From Homalodisca vitripennis (Eukaryota > Arthropoda > Insecta > Hemiptera > Cicadellidae): DNA of 64,000 nt. The first letter of the stretch is position 1. The number at the start of each line of letters is the position of its first letter. The notes beneath the pieces are model-generated. The model saw only the letters and a list, made by a program, of their open reading frames with translations. It had not been told where the DNA came from and searched no databases. This document shows, in pieces, positions 40,115-52,191 of the stretch. Where the stretch lies: contig NC_060211.1 of NCBI RefSeq assembly GCF_021130785.1, positions 122,337,001 through 122,401,000 on the forward strand, written 5' to 3'. The position numbers and the translations under genes are program-made.

Positions 40115-41171
40115 GACTAGTACATAACCGCGGCATCGCCCGCAGTTTCTATTCAAGAACTCCAAAGTCGATATTCATAGTTTTCTTAATGAAAGCACTT
40201 GTAATGTAATATGATATTATTATCCAATGATATTTTAGATAGTAGAATTAGTCATATAACTTGCATCAGGTACTCATTTTACAAGGTTCGTGATTAATAC
40301 GGCCAGATTTTAAGCAAAAGTATGAGTAATTCTTATTTCTGGTTTTTCAATTTTGTTCAAATTGACTATATTTCTAATACAAAATCGGAGACGTAATTAA
40401 ATAGACATATAGTAAATTTTTATTAGAGGTTGAATTTAAAAGAGTATAGTTATTTAAACGGTATGTATATAGATATAGGTATTAAAATTTTGAAAAAATA
40501 GTCGTCATAAATAATACTAACACATTTCAATACATACATTATGACAGTTGTCATTCAGATAATACAAAGAAAATACAAGATACATTAAAGTTCTTCCTTC
40601 CCAATCCATGTTCAGTATTCAGTACTATTTCCTCGGTCTAGTGTAAGAATTATGTAAGTATTTATATAACTAATCAGTATCGTACACCTCATCAATGAGA
40701 AATGGATGAGACGTCACCTCGGTGATTATCTGACATAAAAATTGCATTTGGAGTCTCGTATATTGATTTGTAACCCAAAATAAATAAATTGGTTTTCCTA
40801 ATTTGTTGAAATAAGACGTGTTGTTACTTTTATTATGCTTTCACTATATAAATGTGAACAAACTGTAAATATTGGTTAAAATAATTAAACATATGTCGGT
40901 GCTGTCAAATTACAATGTTTACACGTAACACTTTTATTTATTTAACTGGCTCTTTGAATTTACATTACACAACCTTAAAAACCAAGATGGGAATTTTTCT
41001 GCTTTAAAGATCAGTGGGACGTAGTCCAGAAGGCTTTATGAAAAAAGAATAAGCCTATGCCCATTCTAGGGTCCCTAAGAATGTCCATGGAAAATTTCAG
41101 TACAATAGGTTGAACTTACGTAAAAAAAAAAAAACAAACTAAATCACTTTCATCTTTGTAATATTATTATG
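40115..41171 (+). mobile_element. RTE/SINE-like retroposon, copy 1
   Basis: The 5' part reads GACTAGTACATAACCGCGGC, resembling the CTAG-x-ACCCGCGGC start of a very common arthropod retroposon group. The 3' part (from ACGTAGTCCAGAAGG at about 41019) aligns with copy 2, including AAGAATA and the TTTCA-CAAT-GGTTGAA block. It ends with an A-rich run and TTTGTAATATTATTATG. The two ends are joined as one element by inference. No open reading frame remains. Confidence 0.6.
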
Positions 41172-44143
41172 ATTTTATTGGAATTATATATTTTACAACA
41201 TAGAAACTATTACAGAATGTTAAATATAAATTGGAATCCTAAAATTATACACTATACAGTACAAATAAAGCGCAAATTCCTGTACTTTCATATTTAACTA
41301 TTTATTCATCATATAATGTTATTATACTGAGTTAGAATAAAGTTTTGTTTTATATAAAAGATTTTCAATCATAATGAATAATTCTCCATCATAACATGCA
41401 ATTACTACTCCACATTAAAACATAAATCGAGAAGATCATTTCTGCTTCAAGCTGCATAATAATCGTTCTGTTTCCAAGTGAGCATTAATCGGTAATAGTT
41501 GTTTCTCATTTCCTCTGATAAATGGTCCACAGTTAAAATCAAGTGCCATCGTTTGTTTTTCTTGTGTAAACATATCCGCGTCATTCCATTAATCGATTTG
41601 AATGGCGATTTGCTTCATACACCATCCATTTAACTTGTTTTTTTATTCAACTCTATAAAATAAATTTATAATATATATAAAATAACCAGTTTAGACATGA
41701 AAGTTATTATTCTAGTCAAATGGATACAGATAAAGGTATTTTATACCATGAAATAAATAACATACTTTCAAATGTGTCAGTATAGTAACATGTTATTATA
41801 TATATATATATATATATATTTACAGAAACATTTTTAAGCATATTTTTACTTAGATATGACTGAACTGTAAAGTTTTTATGTAACAGATCCGTTGAGAGAA
41901 AGAGGATCACAAAAACTATCATTTGAAAAAGGAATGGAGTTATGTGTAGCGTTTTATATGCGACCTCCTCCGAGTCAAATCCCACAAGTAATACATGACA
42001 TGTTCCTCCGAGAGCTCAATATCAAAAGTACCTCGGGATTGATTACCACTAGAAAAATATAATTCTTATAAAAAGGAGAGTTTTTTTACTACAGGATATA
42101 TTCATTTCACGTATATCTACAATTTAATCCTACGCCACGAAAACCAACTTCTCAAGAGTTCCAACTTCTGAAAATTTTTGTACTGAGCCATCTAAATGTG
42201 CGTTTTGACGTGAATATCGAAAATGATTTTTATATATACATTTCCTAGATTTTGGATTGTCAGAACCTAAAGAAACAACTTCATTAGAAGAAAATTAAGA
42301 TTGTGTTTAAAGTGGCTAATACAAGAATCAAAATGTTGAGTGTGGTACATTTATATTAGTATTTTTCTTATCCATAAATTGGCTGACTGATATAAATCAC
42401 TATAAGCAAACCCGACAGACTACCTCTACAAATACATGGCCAAGTGATACGTCTTGGGAGATATGAAATATGGAAGATAATTTTTATGGACATATTAAAT
42501 CTTTTTGTACCTCATAAATGGGCAAGTTAGTATTTAAAATTATTCTAGGAGCATAAATCCAATATGAGAACTTTTCAAAGAATGGAATTGATCATCAGCA
42601 ACGCTAATGTTAGTGAAAATCGAAATGAAAGTTCTTATGTTTTATATGAAAATGCAAGATTGGTCAAGAAATATAATTTTTAATTACACTCATATCTTTA
42701 CTTTTTCAATATGTAAAGTTTGATATTAAAAGCGACGTGCATTTATAACAGATAACATCAGATATAGCAACAAGATTTTCCATATATTATGCTGAATTAT
42801 TTTCCGTCTTTCAAATGCAAACTAAAATTCCTATACCTTGCAGTTACATCTATGCAGGAGTATATGCGTATGATTTAGATTATTTTGCAATCGACTAGTA
42901 AATATATAATTTATTTGAAATCTTATTCTAATTACTTTAAAAGTATTTATTTCTAATCTACACTAAAGTTAAATAAATCTAAATGTACTAAGTCCATTCT
43001 AACTTACCTTTTAAAAAAGTGAATACATTTCAATAATTTAAATAAACGTATTTGGTAACCGAAAGTAAAGACAGTATGTACTATAATGAAGCACTAAACA
43101 AAAAATTATATTAATCGTAAATAAAGTTATACACATCAGTAACAGTATATAATAATAATACTGTATTTTAAATTTAAATTGAGCTAAGTACTCTGAGAAA
43201 GTATTTTTATCAGATGTCTAAAGTTATTATTTATTTGTAACTTTTAAATTATTTATCGCTGAAAATTATATTGTATAGATATTTGGACTAGTAAACTATT
43301 TTAAGAAAAAAAATTAAGCAAATTAGCTATAGCTAAACTAACACAAAGAAGGAAGAAAAATATTATCCTGTGAATTTTAAGTTTACAGTTATATATTGTT
43401 ATACATTAAAACTCTGGGTACATTACTATGCACAATAGCCCTATAAGAGTATAATAAATTAAATGTACTATTACACTTTAATTATTTCGTGTATATCTTT
43501 CTTGCTTAAATTACTAGAATTTAATGAATTAAAAACACAAACCTTAATATAGTTATATTTTTCAATGTAATAAGTGTTTCATAACAGCTGACGTGTAGGC
43601 ATCACATTACCTGAGCATTGTCTGGATGTTCGCATATATATTGCCCTATTATCCAAGTCTCGCTCTTTTGTACAGGAATAATCTTTAGAAGATATATATG
43701 TTTAAGCGATTTGTTTAGCTAAAACGTGAGACATATTAGTTATGACGGGGTTTAAAGATACACATAGTATTTTATCCTTTTCCTTTTAATCATAACTTAA
43801 TGAATTAAATACACAAAGTTGCTATACTCGTATAGAGTAGCAATATTTCCATTTTATGCATAGTCAGGGCATTTCACAACAGGAGCAGATTTAGATCTAA
43901 CATATATTTGTAAAATGAATAGAAATTATATATATTTATATTGGTAAATATATAAATAGTTATTAATTTCTGATTCATTTCTGAACCATCCAAAATACTC
44001 CATATACTACACTATATACCAATAACCATTGGTAAATTCCTCCATGTATTGTATAATATCCATACCTTAAATATTTTATGATCAGTTTATATGGAAAATA
44101 TTTGAAAAAACTAAAACTAAAATAAACAGAAAATATATAAAAC

Positions 44144-44144
<1 letters not shown>
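41172..44144. other. AT-rich non-coding stretch
   Basis: No gene recognised. Contains a short (AT)n run at 41796-41819. The frame at 41716-41985 on the minus strand has no recognisable motif. Confidence 0.5.

Positions 44145-44199
<55 letters not shown>
44145..44199. repeat. (AT)n microsatellite
   Basis: Pure dinucleotide run. The minus-strand frame beginning in it is low-complexity. Confidence 0.95.
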
Positions 44200-44202
<3 letters not shown>

Positions 44203-44885
44203 TATATGTTTTAAATGTCGGTTTATAAATAAAATGTTTTGGTTAAGTGTAGTTATAATATGAAGGGAAACTGTCGTGCATACTAATTACTTTGCATACT
44301 ATGAAGCTTAATGTATATAAAATTAAATTATTCTCAGTCATTAAGTAAAAATGTATTCATTCTTCAAATATTTAATAAATGAAGTAATTATTTACGGACT
44401 TCGAGATGTCTCCTGTTAATAAGTGATAAGACAGTATGCATGAAAAAGAAAATTTGAGAAATAGTAGTTACCTGTCTGTCTAGCATAAAATATTGTTTTG
44501 TAATTGATTAAGTTTGTTTATTTTAGAGCACCATCATTAGGTTTTGCAACTGTCAAATACTGAGTATAGCATACCTATCAGTATTTAAATACAACACATA
44601 CAACCTAAGCTGTTTATGCTTAAGATGTGTGAAATCCTATAGAGTGACATACACCATAAAATAACTTATACATAAATGAAGCAAAATGCGACATTTTAGG
44701 TTTCTATGTAACTTTGTTCTAGATATATTGAAGGGACCGACATCCATTAATAAAACCATTATAAACATTTGCCACATGTAATGTTTCTTTACAAATTTTC
44801 CCCATTTCTTTATAAATTTTACCCATTCATCAACTTGACCGGACTCTGGATATTATTATTTCACGAGGCAGTTATGTAAAATAAG

Positions 44886-44892
<7 letters not shown>

Positions 44893-44964
<72 letters not shown>

Positions 44965-44992
44965 TATAAACATATATATATATATATATATA
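44893..44992. repeat. Compound (AT)n microsatellite
   Basis: AT run to about 44960, then ATTATATAAAC, then a second AT run to 44992. The layout is like that at 38882-38944. Confidence 0.95.
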
Positions 44993-46299
44993 ACATCTTG
45001 TAATGCAAATGAAAACCAAATATTAGTAATATATATGAAATTTCGTACATCTTAGCGTCCTTTTTCAGAACAGAGCTTGTATTAATATTTACAAGTAGAA
45101 ATTTATAAAATAACTATTATGTATGTATATATTATGACAATAAGATGAAAAATTTTAATGATTTACAGAAATGCGTCTCGAGTATGGTAATTTATATGAA
45201 GACTGATTTTTTTAAATGTAAACAATGTTATGAAGAATTTATCAATGCTTGTAATGAAAGCGAATCAAAACTTTTAATGTTAACTATCGCAATTTGTACT
45301 TGAGGAAACTTATGAATAAAGCATTAACATGATAAACTTTTACTTACATTTATACTTCTCTTTACTCAAAGAACTAACGAATCTTTGACATCAGTTGTAA
45401 ATATTTTTACTAGTGAATACAAAGTCAGACGTCATGATTAGGGATCGACCTTAGTAAAGGAATATAAAGCAGGCGTTGTCTTTTTCAGTGCTTATTTAAC
45501 GGTACCTCAGAAATCAGAGTTTCCAGCTTATTTCAGCAACTTTTAGGTTAGTTGTGACTGTTTCAGATTATAATAAATGTTAAAGTGACATGCAAAATTC
45601 GACCATAATTATTGGAATAATTTTGTCCAATATTATGGATTTACTGTTTCTGGTAAAATCAAAAAAATGTGTTACACTTTTTTTAAAGTAATGTTTGTTT
45701 ATGATTTTCAATTTAATAAGGTACTATTAAATGATGTTCTTTCAATTAAGAGATTAAAATACTAGCCTATCCACTAAAAGATAATTGTATCGTTAGTGAA
45801 GATGGAGTGAATATATGTTACTCTCTGATGTTTATGTATGTCTAGGCGAACAATAAAGACTCTAGTTGACATATAGAAGATGAAGTGGATGCGCAATAAT
45901 TGAAAGGTGTAGCTTTTTCAATATATGTATAGTTTTTTTATATATTACTGTAATATTGGCTTGAATATGCTCATACATTTTCTTTCATATATAAACGGGA
46001 ATAATTATATACTACAACATGTTTTACTCAATGGTTCTTTTAATAATAATAATAGAATTAACATTGTTTGAAATCTTGTAATTTCTCACTCTTTTGTTTC
46101 AACTCCTTAAGATCTGTTTACAATTTGTACTACATGTTACACAATGACGTAATCAATCTTTTAAGAATCCAAAAAGTAACACGTTATGATATAACTAATT
46201 AGGGATGGAAAAACTATTGTTTAAAATATTAATTGTTCCCTACTGTTTGGTAACCCCCATCATATCCGACTCTTCTCTACATATTTTAGTAGATAAGCA
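44993..46299. other. AT-rich non-coding stretch
   Basis: Nothing recognised. Confidence 0.5.
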
Positions 46300-46680
46300 G
46301 CTAGCATGTAGCTTTCAAGCAGGCGTTGAGCCCCAACATACTCCGAAAACGTGGTGAGCCAGAGGGACACCATACGGGTGTGTTAAGCCACCGGTACCTC
46401 GTGGACAGGTTTTTTGAGCCAATTTTTATATGACGGTCTGCCAGCCAATCGAAAGAACATAAATTTAATTTGACATCATACACTGTGATTTCAGCCGGAC
46501 ACCATAGAGTAATTACAGCCAAGCCGATTTCAACAATTCAACCAAGGCTACCTAGGACTACCGCTAGGAGAGCTTGGTTGGCTGTCTAGTTCCATCTCCA
46601 GTCCTTAAAGGAACTCCAAGTTTTAAATAATAGGGAAAAGGGAATAGATGCCACGTAGATACTCTGTACATAGACGGGAA
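46300..46680. other. GC-richer block, unidentified repeat or gene fragment
   Basis: A sharply bounded block much richer in G and C than its flanks, with words such as GGTGAGCCAGAGGGACACC and AAGCCACCGGTACCTCG. A minus-strand frame of 73 codons spans part of it (46301-46522) but matches nothing recognised. The abrupt edges suggest an inserted element, perhaps the untranslated part of a retrotransposon. Confidence 0.35.
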
Positions 46681-48368
46681 AAGAATATTAAATCAAGCAA
46701 ACAAGTGTTTTATATTTCTCGTATCTCGTGTTACTTTAGTAAACCAGGATAATATCCACTTACAGAAGATTAGTTCAGACATGGAGTTTTTTTCTCGTAA
46801 ATAAAACCTTAGTACAGGGGTAACTTTTATCGTACCATGGTTTTATTTTTACAGATTTATAAAGGGTAAGTTATAAATGATTTAACAAATTATTATATTT
46901 ATCATTGTAAATGACTTAAAAGAAACTGGGCTCCCATTTTTATTTTCTTGACGAAGGAAAGTAGGAAAAAACTAAAAAAATGTAATTTGGCTAAAACAAA
47001 CCTATACTCTTCCCCAGAATCCTTTATGGTCAGCAATGTCGTGTCAACAAAACAATAGAGGCTGATTGTCACTTTTTGTGTCTGCGAGCTAAGCGGCTTT
47101 CTTCACAGCTTGATTGTGACCGTTTGATACGGCGTATTTGCATACATTTTATGGTTAACATAACATATAAATAAGAACTTTATATACAGATATAACTTAC
47201 TAAACTTCAATTTTCGTTATGTTTTACGACTGAAAGCATTACTGACAAAATAAATGTTGATGTATCGGATATAAAACTAACATGGAGTTACATTTATATA
47301 CCTGTAATGAATCACCTAAGGAATTCTATTACAAAGATAATCTATGGTTAACAATATAATTGCAATAGTTTCATAATAATAGACGTTTTCTGCATCAATG
47401 GAGGATATTGTTAATTTGTTACTAAAGGAGATAATTTTGGCTTTATAAATGGGTTCAATGCTTTTAAGAGTGTACAGGAACGTTGCAATTTGAAAATACG
47501 GGTATTTATACTTTATTTATTTTACTATTATAACGAAAACACTGAATATTTTTGATAGTAAATAGCGCTTATTTCTTCCAAAGTGAAAATAATTCATGAG
47601 ACATTATCAATTCACAATAATTAGCAACGTTCTGGTACTTTGTAAACTAGTACTATACTCCCTAAAGAATGCGAGTAACTCAGTGTCCAAGTGATAAAAT
47701 AAAAGCACTGTTTAACTTTTTATTTCTATAGCAGAATGAAGTAATTTGACACACAGAAAGATCTTAAAGAGTCATTTAGTACAATATATATGGTAATGGT
47801 TTATAACATAATGTTTATTGCTTATATAATAGTGGTTTTCTAGCAGTTTCCTTACGTTTAATATCAATTTATTATTTTATATTATAGAATAAAACTAAAG
47901 CACATGCTTTTATAATCCTTCAGTTAGCATAACTTTGTGTGATTTGATTATAATCTTATTTATTTATTTTTTTAATACACATATTACCTCGAAAGTGTGT
48001 ATAAAATATTATATCTATTTTTAAATGTATTGCTTACACATTTGCGTTTATTAATAATCATGGAAGTGATTATTGGTATGTTATTTTATAAAATTTTTAC
48101 TATGGTTACAAATGTTTAAGAAAAGATTGCTTTAACTGGTAATAGAAAAAAAATTAAGAAATAAACGATTTTATTATATAGTTTTTTATTAACTAAGAAC
48201 GTTTATGTATAATTATTAAATTTTACATAGTTTATATAGAGATAGCTAATCTCTTAATAAATATTTGTTTTCAATACACAGAGATAACGTAAAATGAAAT
48301 ATTTTAATTGTCGTATTTTCTATATTGATTCCTTAACATTTTAAAACAATGCGTGTGTGTTTATATAT
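46681..48368. other. AT-rich non-coding stretch
   Basis: No gene or repeat recognised. A slightly GC-richer patch at 47000-47130 is unassigned. Confidence 0.5.
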
Positions 48369-49073
48369 ACTAACGGGTACCTGCAGGTTCGCAGTTTCGT
48401 AGGTGTATTAGCTGTATTATTTTTCAAACCTCAATTTTGAATTTGCTTTGATGCCAGGATTAAGTAAATACGTTAAAAGTTAATATGTATGGCCATTCTA
48501 GTTTACTTTGCAAGATTATAACATTGTATTTTAGAGGCAATATTTATTATTTGATAAAAATGTACAGTTAAAAATACATTGACAATGACACTACGTATTT
48601 GTTTTTTATAAACTTAGAAATATTGTGAATATTTAAAAACATTTATAGCTGGATATAGTAAATTAGTTAAAAAGAATAGTCCAACAAATATCTATCTTAC
48701 AGAGTTCTAGCCGATTGCTTTAAAGGTAGTCTTCGGTGCCAAATTCTTACTATGTTGTGTTTAGGCCATTTTGTAAGATAGATAAGTTCTTACCTAATCA
48801 CTGTAAACTGACATAAATATATTATTTCATTACATTACAATTACTTTTAATTAATATTTCTCAGCTAATATTTTAATAACATTATAATGTTTCTCATTAT
48901 TTCTCAACGCTCATTTAAAGACCGTTGTGGCGTAGTCCAGAGGTATTTTTTTTTTAAATAAGAATAGGACTATATTCATCCCAGTAACATTAAGATCGTC
49001 AAAATTACATTTCACCGCAATCGGTTGAATAGTTCATGCGTGAAAGCACTTTTGCATTTATAATATTATTAGG
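48369..49073 (+). mobile_element. RTE/SINE-like retroposon, copy 2
   Basis: Starts with ACTAACGGGTACCTGCAGG, a diverged form of the group's CTAG-x-ACCCGC start. It ends with CGCAATCGGTTGAATAGTTC, GCGTGAAAGCAC and TTTGCATTTATAATATTATT, the characteristic 3' end of this group. CGTAGTCCAGAGG at 48931-48943 aligns with copy 1. No coding capacity remains. The 5' and 3' pieces are assigned to one element from spacing and order. Confidence 0.7.
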
Positions 49074-49925
49074 TCTGTAGATACAGTTTTGAGTAATTTT
49101 AACCAAAGTAAAATCATTTAGAGGGGCAGATCTAATATGTAAGGTATGAGAAAAATCAAGTTAATACTACACGCGAACAGTAACATCAAGTAACGTTTAA
49201 TAAATTATGAAAATTACTTCATGCTGGTCATTACTTCTCATATTTATTGATATAATTATGAACGATTTAAAATTTTTGTAGACTAAACTGTCCTGAGAAA
49301 CACGTTAAGTTATTTACGGATGCACGCTATCGTGCATGTAATTTATTATAAAGCGGTCTAGAACTCAAGCTTCAAGTTCAATCAGATATTCATTTAAGAA
49401 AAATATACATAATAAATTGCAATTTATTATACCTATTTATCTCGTAAGTGAAGTTTTTAATGTACAGTTTTTCATTAAAGTTTTAATCAATGATTGTTTG
49501 GATTTAACTTTTGACTTCTTAAAAAATTTAATTTATACCGAATGAACTTAAAGAAACGCAAAAAGTTTTATTAAAATCGTACCATCCGTTTAGGAGGAGT
49601 CAGTGACATACACACACAAGAAATATAAGAATCACTATTTTAACATTAATAAGTCACATTAATATTCTAGGAGACATGGAAGGGTATTATAAGCTTTGCG
49701 AAACTCTGTTAACGGCTTAGTGAAAGCTAGTTCTGAGTGAAAAGTTCGTCTTGTAAGGGGATGTGTTTGTTTCGTATGCAATATTAATAGCTATTGAAGG
49801 TATTAGGTCTAAAATTCTGTTGTTGTAAAATGCTTCAATTTGTTTCAAATAATCGTAAAACTTGTAAAAAAGGAAGTGTTTACTTAGACACAGTGAAGTA
49901 TTATTTATATATATTGTACCAGTTT

Positions 49926-50110
49926 TATATATATATATATTGAATTGAATTGAATTGAATTGAATTGCGTTTATTTAAGAAATTATACATTTCTGAGGCC
50001 CCGCTAAGTACAATACTTGTCAGCGGGAACCTATATAACTATATTTAACTACAGTTGAGATACATAATTACATTTAATTATCTTTCAGGTCCTTAACGTA
50101 GTATTTTTAA
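49926..50110 (-). mobile_element. LINE 3' end with stem-loop and (ATTCA)n tail
   Basis: On the minus strand, CCCGCTGACAAGTATTG followed by TACTTAGCGGG forms a two-part hairpin (50000-50027). It is followed by a short AT-rich spacer, AAATAAACG, and five CAATT/ATTCA units (49941-49967), then (AT)n. A 3' hairpin plus short tandem tail is typical of CR1/jockey-like LINEs, where the reverse transcriptase recognises the 3' end. No coding part is kept, so this is a severe 5' truncation; the upstream limit near 50110 is approximate. Confidence 0.7.
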
Positions 50111-50632
50111 TTTAATTGTGGTGAACATTGATATATATAATATACATACAACAGTGAAATTATTAATTTGGAGTGATTAAAAAATATTGTCTGATTATTA
50201 CTATAAGTTAATACAATACATCATTCCCATAACACTATTAAATATTTAGAACATTCTGTTGAATAAGCTTTTAGATAAACTGAAAAGTTGAAGAAAAGTA
50301 AATAAATTGGGTGAATAGGTCGATGGTATTGACCGTGGCGAATAGTCAAAAGACTCGGTCAACTAAGTAACTCATTAGTCTTATCAGTAAAGTTATTACC
50401 CATTCCTATCCATTTGTGTAATAACCATTAAAGATATTGGGTTATCGGAAGAGGTAGACAAATATTACGTACAATTCAAACATGTTTTCAAAAACGATTA
50501 ATTTCCGTGCATTGGGCAAGAACCAACAGTCATGTCGTGTAGCCTACATACAGACGGATCGAGGTGAATTAATATGATATAAATGTGGTTCTTACAACTG
50601 TTACAGCTATTCTAATTGATTTATTTTATATT

Positions 50633-50638
<6 letters not shown>
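50111..50638. other. AT-rich non-coding stretch
   Basis: Nothing recognised. Confidence 0.5.

Positions 50639-50680
<42 letters not shown>
50639..50680. repeat. (AT)n microsatellite
   Basis: Pure dinucleotide run. Confidence 0.95.
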
Positions 50681-50685
<5 letters not shown>

Positions 50686-51064
50686 AATATATGAGTAAAT
50701 TGGTTAATATTTAAAAGTAAATGGTTTTATTTTAAATAAATCGATTGTAGTAGCATTGGACGTTTTTGCATAAGACTTAAAGTTATGCTAAGTGTTTTAT
50801 ATCTAGAATAGCTTATATAAAATACGAAAATAACGATATGTGTTTAGAAACTAAAACATATTTATCGTGTATCATATTTTTTCTTCTCAAACAAAACGAG
50901 GCGACACTAAGAAATCATTGAGTACCCTTACCGAAAGTTGAAGATACTTCTGAAGAACGTGATAGGAGCTTGTCTTTGTGAGTGGCCTTTTTTCTATCGA
51001 AATAAAAGTAATTTTACATATCCATCAGATACAAGGGCATAAGAAGACGGTAAATTTGCTGCGC

Positions 51065-51230
51065 TCGCTCTCTCTTTCTCTCTCTCTCTCCCCCTCCCTC
51101 CCTCCCTCCTCTCTCTCTCTCCATCCCTCCCTCCCTCCCTGCCTCCCTCTCTCTCTTTCTCTCTCTATCCCTCTACTTGCCCCCTCACTGCCACCCTCCT
51201 TCCGCCCTACCTCTCTAACTCCCTGTGTCC
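51065..51230. repeat. Polypyrimidine tract, (CT)n and (CCCT)n
   Basis: About 165 bases almost purely C and T on the plus strand, built from CT, CCCT and CCTC units with near mirror symmetry. The plus-strand frame through it encodes only Ser-Leu-Pro repeats. Such tracts can form triplex (H-DNA). Confidence 0.95.
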
Positions 51231-52187
51231 CACGATACTACTGGATGAGTATACTGGTTGCTCTTAAAAATTTTTTAACACATTCGAGGAACTTTACCTA
51301 CATATATAACAGATTGCATATGGAAACATAATTAAACTAAAGTTGTAATATTAATAATAATAATATAATTTATAATCAATCAGTAAACGTTACAAAATAT
51401 ATCTGAACAAAATTAAATAACAGAAGTACAAAATAAAACAAATTGAAGAAGCTTAGTTTGCAGTGCAAGCGTAGTTAAGTACTCGATCGTTGTTGAATAC
51501 TAGCAAACGCAACGTAGTGAAGCGGATTAACGATCAGAATGATTTTGTTAAAAAAACGGGAAGCGTATTAGGCCACCAAACGTTGTAAGACAGATTTATA
51601 CAAGTGGATTACATACCATAACTGCTATCGTGTTTTACTGTAAAATTATTTAAAAATTAATGAAATGTACAACACTCCTATTTTAACTAATAATTAGTTT
51701 TTGTTGTATGTACTACTAAAATATCTTAAAGTTATACAATTCACATTTGGGTACAATATAATGATAGATATAATATCATTTAACTATATAATTCGATGCT
51801 TGTTATAATACAAAAGGCCCTTTAGATATTTATTTTGTTAAATGACTACTATGTATCCGTTTAAAATACAGAGATACGTTCCATGGCACATACCGCTACA
51901 TTATTGGCTCTGACATCCCAACCGAGAATGCAAATCTGGTCACGTTGTGTTGTGATATACACACACAAACAGCACTGAAACATATTGTCAGCTTCATTAT
52001 TCGATACACATAGCAACACTTTATTCGAAGCGAATTTATAAATATGTCTATGATATGTGAGTTACATTAGATATCTATTTCTCCCTTTCTTCAATTTCAG
52101 TCTTAATTAAAATGTATAGTTTTCTTAACGACTTGACGCTTTCCTAAGCAGAATGATTATGCACAAGAATATTGATTATTGAATGAT
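51231..52187. other. AT-rich non-coding stretch
   Basis: Nothing recognised up to the transposon border at 52188. Confidence 0.5.
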
Positions 52188-52191
52188 TTAA

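Noticed and set aside
50978..51331. 117-codon frame rich in Ser, Leu and Pro
   Set aside because: It is a translation of the polypyrimidine tract with no other coding evidence.
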